Positions 1-8,871 of a DNA stretch of 64,000 nt are shown here, piece after piece. The DNA is taken from the NCBI RefSeq assembly GCF_000227665.2, contig NZ_CP007030.1, positions 1,054,001-1,118,000 on the forward strand, in the 5' to 3' direction. Made by a program: the position numbers and the translations under genes. The notes under the pieces were generated by a model, which made no database searches, had not been told where the DNA came from, and saw only the letters and a list, made by a program, of their open reading frames with translations. This stretch comes from Thiomicrospira aerophila AL3. GTDB lineage: Bacteria; Pseudomonadota; Gammaproteobacteria; Thiomicrospirales; Thiomicrospiraceae. Position 1 is the first letter of the stretch, and every line of letters starts with the position of its first letter.

Positions 1-34
1 TTTACAAGCTATTGTTTTATCGTCAATTTGCCTG

Positions 35-589
35 TTAACGTAGCTTAGGCCAGGCCGCAATGCTGTATTGTACAAACGACCACAAGGTCAATAATGCGGC
101 CAACATTAACAATCCAAAACCCATTGTTGGCCAAGGCACCCCGAATAGATTACCACCATAAATCAGCATAGCTAGGGCAACCAGTTGAAAGGTTGTTTTG
201 TATTTGCCGATTTTTGATACCGCCACGACATCACTGAGTTTTTGCTGCGCCATCCACTCACGTAAGGCCGATACCGCTACTTCTCGCATAATAATCACAA
301 TAGCAGCAAGGGTAATCAGTAAGTCTTGGTACTCTACCGCCACCATAACCAGGGCGACAGCGACTATCAGTTTATCGGCAACCGGGTCTAAAAACGCACC
401 AAATTTTGACGTGGCATCCAAGCGACGCGCCAAATAGCCGTCTAACCAGTCAGTCAACGCTGCGATGACAAACACCAACATCGCGACAAATCGGGCAGTT
501 TCAAATGGTAAATAATAAATTAATATAAATAGCGGAATGAGCGCAACCCGTAGCCAGGTAATGCTCATTGGAAGGTCTTGCAGTTTCAT
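35..589 (-). CDS. pgsA: CDP-diacylglycerol--glycerol-3-phosphate 3-phosphatidyltransferase
   Basis: This inner-membrane enzyme makes phosphatidylglycerol phosphate from CDP-diacylglycerol and glycerol-3-phosphate, the committed step to phosphatidylglycerol and cardiolipin. The CDP-alcohol phosphatidyltransferase signature is complete: DWLDGYLARRLD followed by GAFLDPVADK gives the four metal-binding Asp residues (47, 50, 68 and 72 from the chosen start), and several hydrophobic segments surround it. The frame is open to 634, but MKLQDLP at 589 matches the usual PgsA N terminus and has GAG and GGG upstream; the extra 15 residues do not look like the family. It is the last gene after uvrC, DUF1415 and MOSC on the same strand. 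Confidence 0.95.
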   Translation of the reverse strand: MKLQDLPMSITWLRVALIPLFILIYYLPFETARFVAMLVFVIAALTDWLDGYLARRLDATSKFGAFLDPVADKLIVAVALVMVAVEYQDLLITLAAIVIIMREVAVSALREWMAQQKLSDVVAVSKIGKYKTTFQLVALAMLIYGGNLFGVPWPTMGFGLLMLAALLTLWSFVQYSIAAWPKLR

Positions 590-697
590 ACCCATCTCTA
601 TGTTCAATGCTAATGCGCAAAATTTTAGCACCATCGCGCGCTAGGCGCACTGAAGAATCCCTTAAAGTGGCGTATATATTAAATATGAATAGCCTGC

Positions 698-1627
698 TTA
701 AATCAGTCGCGCCCTAGTTCCAACGCTGATTTGTTGTGGATGTTGTTGCACTGCATTTAATAAATCTTGGCCTAATAATAGATTTTGGCCAAAATAAATT
801 TGCTGATTAGTCGCATCGCGACGATAGGTTTTGAGCGTACGAGTCGGCTCGTCTTCAAACTGCCCGGTTGCAAGGTTAATGGACGGAATGACACAACGTG
901 CACAGGGTTTCACGAGGTCGAATGACTGCTCGCCCTGCTCACCCATCACGACCAATTGTTTGGCTTGGTCTTCTGCATAGGCATCACAGCCCGATAGCAC
1001 TAAATTGGGTCGAAAAGCCGCCATAGCGATGGGGGCAACAGGCTGAGTTTTGCTAGCTAATTTGTGATTTAAATCATCTAAGCTCGCTTGAGAAATTAGT
1101 AACAAAGGAAAGCCATCGCTAAAGGCAACTTGCTGAGGGGCACCTGATGGCGTCAAGTCTGCATAATCAGGATCAATCGGTCGCAACATGGTTGAGGGCT
1201 GCTGAACTAACCAGATCGGCTGATTTAGGTAATCACTAAACCATTGATGGCAGGTGTTATCTGCTAACCAGGCCTGGCAACGGTCTTGCCAAATGCCAAC
1301 CTCACGATAGCGCAGCCCCTTCGCTTGCTCATCCAATGGCGTAATAGTTAATTCACTCATGCCCGGTGCATTAACGCGCAGCGGCAGCAGGCCTGGTATC
1401 AAATCCTCTGGCAAGGCTTGATGCGATGCTTGTTCAAACTCAAGTTCCCTAACCTGCACTAAAGCGAGTTTAGGTGCCTGGCGCTGGGTCACCATGCGCC
1501 CATTGGCATTAATCAGCATCCAACGACGATCGCCCACCAAACCTCGACTATCTAACCAGGCCTGCTGCACCTTAAATCCGCCACAGGATTTAAGGGGGTA
1601 ACGCCAAATTTCACTTAGCTTAAACAT
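698..1627 (-). CDS. MOSC domain protein, YcbX-like without ferredoxin domain
   Basis: A 309-residue protein with an N-terminal MOSC beta-barrel (FKLSEIWRYPLKSCGG at residues 2-17) and a C-terminal MOSC domain carrying the conserved cysteine motif KPCARCVIPSI. In E. coli the related YcbX takes part in molybdenum-cofactor-dependent reduction of N-hydroxylated bases. YcbX ends in a 2Fe-2S ferredoxin domain; this protein stops before such a domain, so an electron donor would have to be separate. Its ATG overlaps the end of the DUF1415 gene by 13 bases, implying coupled translation. The family assignment is clear; the substrate is not known. Confidence 0.85.
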   Translation of the reverse strand: MFKLSEIWRYPLKSCGGFKVQQAWLDSRGLVGDRRWMLINANGRMVTQRQAPKLALVQVRELEFEQASHQALPEDLIPGLLPLRVNAPGMSELTITPLDEQAKGLRYREVGIWQDRCQAWLADNTCHQWFSDYLNQPIWLVQQPSTMLRPIDPDYADLTPSGAPQQVAFSDGFPLLLISQASLDDLNHKLASKTQPVAPIAMAAFRPNLVLSGCDAYAEDQAKQLVVMGEQGEQSFDLVKPCARCVIPSINLATGQFEDEPTRTLKTYRRDATNQQIYFGQNLLLGQDLLNAVQQHPQQISVGTRARLI

Positions 1628-2208
1628 GCCGCGCGCAGTGCTTCAAGTTGTTGATAGCCCATGGCTCTGGCTTTGTCGATATTGGTTTGCGGGATAGCTT
1701 CTGGATCAGGATGATGGTCTAGCGCTTGGCTAAGTTGGGCCTCGCGCAAAATATGCAGCATCGGATAAGGTGATCGATTGGTAAAATTGGCTGGATCTTG
1801 TTCATCGGCATCCGCAAAGCAATAATCGGGATGAAAGCTAGCGACTTGATAAATCCCTTCATAACCTTCCATGACTAATAGCTGTTCAGCCAGATCCACC
1901 AATTCCAAATAATCCCAAAACCCTTCAAAGCCATAGGGCAAGATTAGCAAGGTGGTGGCGATGTCTGGTTGTTGATCAAGTCGTTGCCATTCAGCTTGCA
2001 AGGCGGTTAACACATCCTCGGTTTTACGGCTATCGACCAAGGCATAGTGAATAGTGCTTTTATCAAACTCACGCTGCGCAAAGGGACAAAAGTTGAGTCC
2101 AATCACGATGGTTTGCAACCATTTTTGAGTCGCGGCTAAGATAGGACGCTGTTCAGATTCCGGCATACTGGTCTTGGGATTTATTGCGTCGTTTGTAGCA
2201 TTGTTCAT
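1615..2208 (-). CDS. DUF1415 family protein
   Basis: A 197-residue soluble protein of the DUF1415 family, recognised by the motif VIGLNFCPFAQRE near residue 36 and by SFHPDYCFAD and RSPYPMLHILRE further on. No biochemical function is established for the family. The start at 2208 has GGTGA just upstream and overlaps the uvrC stop by four bases (ATGA). The tight packing with uvrC and the MOSC gene suggests one transcript. The conserved Cys and His residues could bind metal or be catalytic, but that is a guess. Confidence 0.85.
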   Translation of the reverse strand: MNNATNDAINPKTSMPESEQRPILAATQKWLQTIVIGLNFCPFAQREFDKSTIHYALVDSRKTEDVLTALQAEWQRLDQQPDIATTLLILPYGFEGFWDYLELVDLAEQLLVMEGYEGIYQVASFHPDYCFADADEQDPANFTNRSPYPMLHILREAQLSQALDHHPDPEAIPQTNIDKARAMGYQQLEALRAACLS

Positions 2209-4052
2209 AATTCACCATGGAAAAAGTCATAAATTTTTTGCGCTAAATTCGGGCTAATGCCTTTTACTTTAGCCAATTCCGAGGCCGCCGCATCTTTCAC
2301 TTGCGCCAACCCCCCAAAATGGGTGAGTAACAGCTTGCGTGTTTTTGGTCCGACACCCGGGATGTCTTCAAGCTGCGAATGAGTTTGCGCTTTTTGGCGA
2401 CGTTGTCGATGGCCGGTTATCGCAAATCGATGCGCCTCATCACGAATATGGTTGATTAAGTGCAGCGCGATGTCATCGGCTTCTAAATCAATCCCTTCAA
2501 GATTATGAGGCGTATAAAGAATTTCAAGGCCCGCCTTGCGCCCTTCACCTTTGGCGACGGACACTAATGGTAATTGATCCAACTCTAACTCACGCAGTAC
2601 CGCAATCGCTTGGGTGAGTTGACCTTTACCACCATCGACAATCACCAGGTCTGGTAAGGGCTGTTGTTCGGTTTTTAAACGCGAATAGCGCCGGGTTAAG
2701 GCTTGATGCATCGCTGCATAATCATCGCCACCGGTAATACCGCTAATATTAAATTTGCGATAGGCTTGTGACGACGGCACGCCATCGATAAACACCACGC
2801 AACTGGCAACCGTTTGCTCGCCCATAGTATGACTTATATCAAAGCATTCCATATATTTGGGCGGTTGGGCGAGATTAAGCGCATCTTGCAACGCAATGAC
2901 ACGGTCCCACTGACTGGCCTTTTGAGATAAATGCTGTTTAAGCGCGGCTTCACCATTACTCAATGCCAATTGCACCAGTCCTTTCGAGGTCGCTTGACTG
3001 GCCTGCTTAATCGTGACCGCTTGTTGTTTTTTCTGGCTAAGCCATTCTTGTAACCAGGCCTGCTCGTTCATTTCGTGACTGGTGAGCAAGGTTTTGGGTA
3101 TCGGGTGGCCATCATAATGCTGACTAATAAAGGCACTCAGTGTTTCCGCCAGGGTTTGTTCATCAGCATATTTAAACTTTGGAAAATAATTTTCGCCGCC
3201 CCATAAATGCCCACCACGATACATCATTAAGGTCACGCAGGCCTGGTGATTACGCACTTGCACCGCAATGACATCCAAGTCTTGCGAACCAGGCTGATTA
3301 ATAAGATGCTGACTTTGAATGGTGCGCAGCGCTGAAATTCGATCGCGCAACAGCGCGGCTTTTTCAAATGACAAATCATCCGATGCGGCTTGCATCTGCT
3401 GACCTAGCTCTTCAATGACATCAAAGCTTTTGCCTTCTAAAAACATGAGGGTGAGTCGCACATCCTCAGCATAATCCTGCTGGCTAACTAGTCCGACACA
3501 AGGCCCTGAGCAACGCTTGATTTGATATTGCAAACAGGGGCGTGAACGATGTTTAAACACGCTTTCAGCACATTGACGTACCGGAAAAATTTTTTGCAAA
3601 GATTGCAAGGTTTGGTGCACTGCACCGGCATTAGGAAACGGACCAAAATAACGCCCAACACGGCGTTTGGCGCCACGGTGAAAGCTCAATGCAGGATAGT
3701 CTTTTCCTGTCGAAACAAAGAGATAGGGATAAGACTTATCATCACGAAACAACACGTTATAACGCGGATTGAGCCGCTTAATTAAGGTGTTTTCTAGAAT
3801 TAATGCTTCCGATTCGGTATCGGTGACGGTGACCGTAATGCGCGCCACCTGCGCGACCATCGCCTGGGTTTTAATCGCATCATGATTTTTAACGAAGTAA
3901 CTGGAAACCCGACGCTTTAAATTTTTGGCTTTACCCACATAAATAAGCTCGTCTTGGTCATTATGCATTTGATAAACACCCGGGCGTTCAGTCAAATTCG
4001 CTAAGAACGCACTGACATCAAACTTAAATTGATCCTTAAATTGATCCGACAT
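2205..4052 (-). CDS. uvrC: Excinuclease ABC subunit C
   Basis: UvrC makes the dual incisions around DNA lesions in nucleotide excision repair after UvrA and UvrB have located the damage. The 615-residue protein has the expected order: a GIY-YIG nuclease at the N terminus (GVYQMHN and IYVGKAKNLKRRV), a cysteine-rich patch (CLQYQIKRCSGPCVG), the UVR domain that contacts UvrB, an RNase H-like second nuclease (ECFDISHTMGE, VIVDGGKGQL) and a tandem helix-hairpin-helix tail (LEDIPGVGPKTRKLLLTHFGG). The length is normal. In many gammaproteobacteria uvrC sits directly before pgsA; here two genes lie between them. Confidence 0.97.
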   Translation of the reverse strand: MSDQFKDQFKFDVSAFLANLTERPGVYQMHNDQDELIYVGKAKNLKRRVSSYFVKNHDAIKTQAMVAQVARITVTVTDTESEALILENTLIKRLNPRYNVLFRDDKSYPYLFVSTGKDYPALSFHRGAKRRVGRYFGPFPNAGAVHQTLQSLQKIFPVRQCAESVFKHRSRPCLQYQIKRCSGPCVGLVSQQDYAEDVRLTLMFLEGKSFDVIEELGQQMQAASDDLSFEKAALLRDRISALRTIQSQHLINQPGSQDLDVIAVQVRNHQACVTLMMYRGGHLWGGENYFPKFKYADEQTLAETLSAFISQHYDGHPIPKTLLTSHEMNEQAWLQEWLSQKKQQAVTIKQASQATSKGLVQLALSNGEAALKQHLSQKASQWDRVIALQDALNLAQPPKYMECFDISHTMGEQTVASCVVFIDGVPSSQAYRKFNISGITGGDDYAAMHQALTRRYSRLKTEQQPLPDLVIVDGGKGQLTQAIAVLRELELDQLPLVSVAKGEGRKAGLEILYTPHNLEGIDLEADDIALHLINHIRDEAHRFAITGHRQRRQKAQTHSQLEDIPGVGPKTRKLLLTHFGGLAQVKDAAASELAKVKGISPNLAQKIYDFFHGEL

Positions 4053-4121
4053 ACGCCTACTAAAAACGGTTAGAATACAGGCTTTGAATTATACGCCAGT
4101 CGCAAAACTTTTGAGGTAAGA

Positions 4122-5120
4122 ATGGATTCCAATAACCCTTGGACTGAAAATAAACCGGTTGAAAACCCGGGGCAAAGCAAATCATCGTCTAATTTATCTA
4201 CACCTGCACTCGATCGGTTAGCCAATGCGGCTGATGCCTATGTGAATCAAGAAAAGTGGTCGCGCCGTTGGACTAACCTGCTTAAACTGGCGGTGGTCCT
4301 TTACATCACCGTATCCATTGTGATGTTAGTCGGATTCTTTAATGGTGCCAAAAAACCCGCGACCGGCGAAGGTCATGTTGCGCTTGTTTCTATTCAAGGC
4401 TCCATTATGCCTAATAGCCGCACCAGTGCTAACACGATCAACCCTCTACTTCGCGAGGCATTTGAAGCGCGAAACTCAGTGGCGGTGGTGATTCACATGA
4501 ACTCGCCTGGTGGCAGCCCTGTGCAATCGGCACTGATTAATGATGAGATTACGCGACTAAAAGCCCTGCATAACAAACCGGTTTATGTCGTTGCAGAAGA
4601 CTTATGTGCCTCAGGTTGTTATTATATTGCGGCGGCGGCCGATCAGATTTTTGCTGATAAAGGCTCTATCATTGGCTCAATTGGTGTGCGGTTTGATAGT
4701 TTTGGCTTTACTGAGTTGATGGATAAGCTTGGGGTTGAGAACCGCTCAATGACGGCAGGTGAGTTTAAAACCTTTATTAATCCGTTTGGTGAGGAAGATC
4801 CCGCCGCCAAACAGTTTTTTAAAGACCGCGTCCTTGAACGCACCCACCAACAATTTATAGAGGTGGTGCAACGTGGTCGTGGTGACCGCTTATCAGATGA
4901 CCCCTTACTATTTTCAGGCTTAGTTTGGTTAGGCGATGAAGCCGTCGAACTGGGATTGATTGATGGCCTAGGCGATCTAGGCTATGTAGTACGCGACATT
5001 ATTGGCGCTAAACAAGTGCGCCACTATGAAGCACAAAAGGGCTTGATGGAGCATATTTTAGGTGATTTGGTTTCAGAAACAGCTCTGCACATTTCAAATC
5101 ATTTCATTGGGTTACGTTAG
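4122..5120 (+). CDS. S49 family signal peptide peptidase (SppA-like)
   Basis: A membrane-anchored serine protease that in this family degrades cleaved signal peptides. A single transmembrane helix at about residues 54-72 follows a long polar N terminus. The catalytic Ser is S164 in CASGCYYIA and the general base Lys is K216 in TAGEFKTF. Their 52-residue spacing is the same as in the Bacillus short SppA, and HMNSPGGSP provides the substrate-binding strand. At 332 residues it is the short single-domain form, not the 618-residue E. coli SppA. GAGG lies upstream of the ATG. It diverges from uvrC across 69 bases. Confidence 0.9.
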   Translation: MDSNNPWTENKPVENPGQSKSSSNLSTPALDRLANAADAYVNQEKWSRRWTNLLKLAVVLYITVSIVMLVGFFNGAKKPATGEGHVALVSIQGSIMPNSRTSANTINPLLREAFEARNSVAVVIHMNSPGGSPVQSALINDEITRLKALHNKPVYVVAEDLCASGCYYIAAAADQIFADKGSIIGSIGVRFDSFGFTELMDKLGVENRSMTAGEFKTFINPFGEEDPAAKQFFKDRVLERTHQQFIEVVQRGRGDRLSDDPLLFSGLVWLGDEAVELGLIDGLGDLGYVVRDIIGAKQVRHYEAQKGLMEHILGDLVSETALHISNHFIGLR

Positions 5121-5156
5121 TTTTTTATATTAAGTTTTAAATAAAGGAATCGTTAC

Positions 5157-5441
5157 ATGGCAAAGAAAGCAAGCGCAAGACACATTCTAGTAGCCACAGA
5201 GCAGGCCTGCTTGGACTTAAAAAACCAAATTGCCGAAGGTGCTGATTTTGCCGAGTTGGCTCGTGCCCATTCACAGTGTCCATCAGGCCGTTCTGGCGGT
5301 GAACTAGGTGAGTTTGGTCCAGGCATGATGGTGCCAGAATTTGATCGTGTTGTATTTAGTGCGCCGGTTAATGAAGTTCAAGGTCCAGTACAAACCCAGT
5401 TTGGTTTTCATTTATTAGAAGTGACTGCACGGACTGAGTAG
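5157..5441 (+). CDS. ppiC: Parvulin-type peptidyl-prolyl cis-trans isomerase
   Basis: A 94-residue stand-alone parvulin domain, almost the same length as E. coli PpiC (93 residues), with no signal peptide, hence cytoplasmic. Typical motifs are ARHILVATEQ, the GADFAELARAHSQCPS loop, GGELGEFGPGMMVPEFD and QTQFGFHLLEV. It catalyses proline isomerisation in folding proteins. A good ribosome-binding site (AAGGA) lies nine bases before the ATG. It follows the S49 peptidase by 36 bases and precedes relA, so the three may be co-transcribed. It carries one copy of the CAGGCCTG word at residues EQAC. Confidence 0.93.
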   Translation: MAKKASARHILVATEQACLDLKNQIAEGADFAELARAHSQCPSGRSGGELGEFGPGMMVPEFDRVVFSAPVNEVQGPVQTQFGFHLLEVTARTE

Positions 5442-5484
5442 GCCTGTTTACACGTCATTTTGACCGCTAAGTTAGGTGTCTAGC

Positions 5485-7665
5485 ATGTCTCCTGAACAAC
5501 TCGCACAATCTCTATTCCCCAAAAAAGCGTTGGGGGATATGTCGAAGGCGATGCTAGACGCCTGTCAATTGGCATTAGAGGCTCAAGCCCTGCCAATGAT
5601 TCATAGTGTATCGAGCTTGGAAGCTTGCTCGGTGCTAACCCAATTAAATTTGGATGATACAACCTATATCGCGACCCTCGCGAGTGATTCCAATTTAATC
5701 CCCTACTATTCTAGTGATGACCTTGCTAAACGCTTTGATCCACAGTGCGTTAAGCTTATTGAAGGCATTCGTCGCTTAAATCAATTTAAAGAATTCGACC
5801 CTAACACCCACTCTGATGCGGTACAGACGGAACGTTTGCGCCAAATGCTGCTAGCGATGACGTCAGATATCCGCATGATGGTGGTCAAACTGGGCTATCG
5901 TGTTGCGCGTTTGCGCAATTTAAAGCACGAACCAGAACCGGTGCGTAAACAAATCGCCGCGGAAACTCAGCTGATTTTTGCCCCCTTAGCCAATCGTCTT
6001 GGTATTGCCCAGCTTAAGTGGGAGCTGGAAGACCTGTCATTTCGGTTTTTAGAACCTGATTTATATAAAAAAATTGCCTCTGAACTGGCTGATAAACGGG
6101 TCGAACGTGAGAACTATATTGAAAACCTCATCAGCTACATTACCCAGTTACTCGCTAATGCAGGTATTCATGCGCGGGTAACCGGCCGTCCTAAGCATAT
6201 TTATAGCATCTGGAAAAAAATGTCGCGGAAGACCCAACGTCTAGATGATCTCTATGATTTGCGGGCGTTGCGGATCTATGTCAAGGATGTTGCAGAATGT
6301 TACCGTTGCTTGAGCCTCGTTCATGAGCAATGGAATTTTATTCGTGATGAATTCGATGACTATATCACCTCCCCTAAGGATAACGGCTATCAATCTATTC
6401 ATACCGTTGTCATGGGACCTGAAGGCAAAACGGTTGAAATTCAGATTCGCACCCATGAGATGCATCAGCATGCCGAATACGGCATTGCCGCCCACTGGAA
6501 ATACAAAGAAGGCGGCAAAGGCTATGATGCACGTTTGGAAGCCAGCATTAATTCGATGCGTCAACTCCTTGAACATCGCGATGATGCCGAGGTGTTTGAT
6601 GAAATTTCGACTGAATTACAAAGCCAACATATTTATGTGCTTACGCCAACCAATCAGATTATTACTCTGCCACAAGATGCGACAGCACTGGATTTTGCCT
6701 ATGCCATTCATACCGATTTAGGTCATGGTTGCCGTGGCGCAAAAATTAATGGCCATATTATCCCGCTGACGCAAGCGCTTAAAACCGGGGACCGTGTAGA
6801 AATTCTCGCCATGCGCAATGGCGAGCCTAATCGTAATTGGCTCAACCCCAACCTTGGCTATATCAAAACCTCACGCGCGCGGACCCGCATTCGCAGCTGG
6901 TTTAATCGGCGCAATAAAGAAGCAAATATTGAGTCGGGCGAACAGCTCTATGCGCGTGAAGCGAAGCGCTTAAATGCCAAACATATTCCAGTCACTGACT
7001 GTGCCAAATATTTTGGTTTTGACCAGTTAAAAGACTTTTACGAAGCCTTGGGCAAAGGTCAGCTGAACGAACGCCAACTGCTTAATGCTTTACAAAAATT
7101 GGTGCAACCAGGCCTGCTTACGCAGCGCAAGCTTTTACCGATAGGTTCGGCTAAACCAGAAGCAATGTTGAATAGCAGCGATCAACCACATGCCTATGTG
7201 GTTGGCGCTCCAAATTTACGCACCACCCTCGCCCCCTGTTGTGTACCCAAGCCAGGGGATGACATTGTTGGTTTTGTTACACGCGGTCGCGGGGTCACCA
7301 TTCATCGTCAAGACTGCAATAATATTCTCAATTTAGCTGATCATGATCGGCAACGTTTGATTGCGGTCAACTGGTTAGGCCAAGCTGAACCACCGCCGCG
7401 CATTTTACAGTTGACCTTGCACATTTTAGCCTTTGATCGTAAAGGATTATTACGCGATGTGATGTCGAAATTAACCGATTTTGATGTAAACTTAACCCGG
7501 TCAAATACCCTGACCAATCAAGAAGAAGGTACCGTTGATATGGCACTGGATATCGAGGTGAGTGAGCACACTAATCTGGGTGCGTTACTAGACCAAGTAG
7601 AAGCCATTACCAACATTGAAGAAGTGAGTATTTTGGCACAAAAGGAGCAAAATGCGATCGGTTAA
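5485..7665 (+). CDS. relA: GTP pyrophosphokinase RelA, (p)ppGpp synthetase
   Basis: RelA makes (p)ppGpp on ribosomes carrying uncharged tRNA. The order is degenerate hydrolase domain, synthetase, TGS domain, zinc-finger/CC region (TLAPCCVPKPGDD) and C-terminal ACT domain. The HD hydrolase motif of SpoT/RSH proteins is absent from the N-terminal domain. The synthetase has GRPKHIYSIWKKM, the acidic EFDD motif at residues 289-292 that marks RelA against the basic RXKD of SpoT, and GYQSIHTVVMGP. These make it RelA, not SpoT. The frame opens at a GTG at 5476, but the ATG at 5485 has AGG eight bases upstream and is preferred. Confidence 0.93.
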   Translation: MSPEQLAQSLFPKKALGDMSKAMLDACQLALEAQALPMIHSVSSLEACSVLTQLNLDDTTYIATLASDSNLIPYYSSDDLAKRFDPQCVKLIEGIRRLNQFKEFDPNTHSDAVQTERLRQMLLAMTSDIRMMVVKLGYRVARLRNLKHEPEPVRKQIAAETQLIFAPLANRLGIAQLKWELEDLSFRFLEPDLYKKIASELADKRVERENYIENLISYITQLLANAGIHARVTGRPKHIYSIWKKMSRKTQRLDDLYDLRALRIYVKDVAECYRCLSLVHEQWNFIRDEFDDYITSPKDNGYQSIHTVVMGPEGKTVEIQIRTHEMHQHAEYGIAAHWKYKEGGKGYDARLEASINSMRQLLEHRDDAEVFDEISTELQSQHIYVLTPTNQIITLPQDATALDFAYAIHTDLGHGCRGAKINGHIIPLTQALKTGDRVEILAMRNGEPNRNWLNPNLGYIKTSRARTRIRSWFNRRNKEANIESGEQLYAREAKRLNAKHIPVTDCAKYFGFDQLKDFYEALGKGQLNERQLLNALQKLVQPGLLTQRKLLPIGSAKPEAMLNSSDQPHAYVVGAPNLRTTLAPCCVPKPGDDIVGFVTRGRGVTIHRQDCNNILNLADHDRQRLIAVNWLGQAEPPPRILQLTLHILAFDRKGLLRDVMSKLTDFDVNLTRSNTLTNQEEGTVDMALDIEVSEHTNLGALLDQVEAITNIEEVSILAQKEQNAIG

Positions 7666-8203
7666 ATTCAGCATTATCAAGGGTATTCGTGCGGTTAAAT
7701 ACAGCGAATGGATTAATCGTAAATTTCCCGGGATTAAACAAAAAGAATTATGGCGTCCAAGTAGAAATACTATGGCAAAAGCAGGCTTTGTGGGCGCTTT
7801 TTGTGCGTTTATTCCTGTGCCATTACAAATGCCACTGGCCGCCATTATTGCTTACTTTGCCAAAGCCAACATTCCTTTTTCAGTCGCGCTAGCTTGGATT
7901 ACCAATCCGGTGACCATGTGGCCCATTTGGACCTTTGGCTATTTAGTGGGGGCTTGGATACTTGGCATGCCCACTTTGCGTAACATTGAAGTCACCGAAG
8001 GTTTAGGCGTTTGGGGTTGGTTAGTTGAAGTCTTTCCACAAATCTGGATACCTTTGTGGTTTGGTAATATTTTTATGGGCTTATTAGTGGGCAGTATTTT
8101 ATATCTGGTGATTCGCTTTATCCCTATCCCCCACTTTAATAAGGGCGAAGCACCTAAAATATCAAACGCTCAACAACCAGACCAAGCCGACTCATCTAAG
8201 TAA
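7652..8203 (+). CDS. DUF2062 family membrane protein
   Basis: A 183-residue membrane protein of the DUF2062 family. Its hallmark is a hydrophobic core with GAFCAFIPVPLQMPLAA and WITNPVTMWPIWTFGY, predicted to form about three membrane segments. Function is unknown. The ATG overlaps the end of relA by 14 bases and has AGGAG just upstream, so it is probably translated from the relA transcript. Its 3 prime end overlaps the convergent 6-phosphogluconolactonase gene by 34 bases, so the two genes are antisense to each other there. Confidence 0.87.
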   Translation: MRSVKFSIIKGIRAVKYSEWINRKFPGIKQKELWRPSRNTMAKAGFVGAFCAFIPVPLQMPLAAIIAYFAKANIPFSVALAWITNPVTMWPIWTFGYLVGAWILGMPTLRNIEVTEGLGVWGWLVEVFPQIWIPLWFGNIFMGLLVGSILYLVIRFIPIPHFNKGEAPKISNAQQPDQADSSK

Positions 8204-8871
8204 GTCATGGTAGCCTCAACCCCAGTTGGGGCAGCAATCGGTAACCCATTACCCGCCAACCACGCCAGCACGGCTGGATGTTTTTCTTGGCCGGTAATCA
8301 GCTTAATGAGTCGTTTTGATTCATTAAGTTTAGCCAAGGTCAGGGTTAAACGCACTGGCGGCGGTTTGGGTGAATCGACGATCAGTGCCACATCACCCTT
8401 TAGACTTCGCCAGGCCTGGTTAGGAAATAAACTGGCAGTATGGCCATCTTCTCCCATGCCAAGTAAGGTCAAATCAAACTTAACCCCCGCCACCTGCTGT
8501 TGATAATCCGCCAATGCCTCTGCAATAGGCCAATCGGTATGCATCAGGTGAATCTGGTTATCTGGAATCGTTACCTTATCTAACCAATACTGATATAACG
8601 CGGTGGCATTACGTTGTTGATCAGCTACGGGGGCTTGGCGCTCATCGCCCATGTAAATATGCCAGTGTGACCAGGCCTGCTGACTTTGCGCTAGCAACTG
8701 ATAAACCCGATTAGGTGTGCGCCCACCGGCGGTCACCAGATGAAACGCCCCACGCTCAGCAATGGCTTGGATAGCCGCCCTACTAATGTCCTGAGCGACC
8801 TGTTGCGCAAGCTGCTCAGTGTCTTGAAAAACCTGCCAACCATCGGGTAATGAGGGTAATGAATTAGGCAT
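8170..8871 (-). CDS. pgl: 6-phosphogluconolactonase
   Basis: This enzyme hydrolyses 6-phosphogluconolactone in the oxidative pentose phosphate pathway. The SOL/DevB-family motifs are [22 protein letters not shown] and [14 protein letters not shown]. The frame is open to 8985, but the upstream 38 residues are only zwf read in another frame. The ATG at 8871 is preceded by AGGG, gives [12 protein letters not shown] and a normal length of 233 residues, and overlaps the zwf stop by eight bases. It is the last gene of gnd-zwf-pgl. Its tail overlaps the convergent DUF2062 gene. Confidence 0.93.
   Translation of the reverse strand: MPNSLPSLPDGWQVFQDTEQLAQQVAQDISRAAIQAIAERGAFHLVTAGGRTPNRVYQLLAQSQQAWSHWHIYMGDERQAPVADQQRNATALYQYWLDKVTIPDNQIHLMHTDWPIAEALADYQQQVAGVKFDLTLLGMGEDGHTASLFPNQAWRSLKGDVALIVDSPKPPPVRLTLTLAKLNESKRLIKLITGQEKHPAVLAWLAGNGLPIAAPTGVEATMTYLDESAWSGC

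Noticed and set aside
6323..6721. Plus-strand 132-residue frame inside relA
   Set aside because: It lies wholly within the conserved synthetase domain in another frame and resembles no family.
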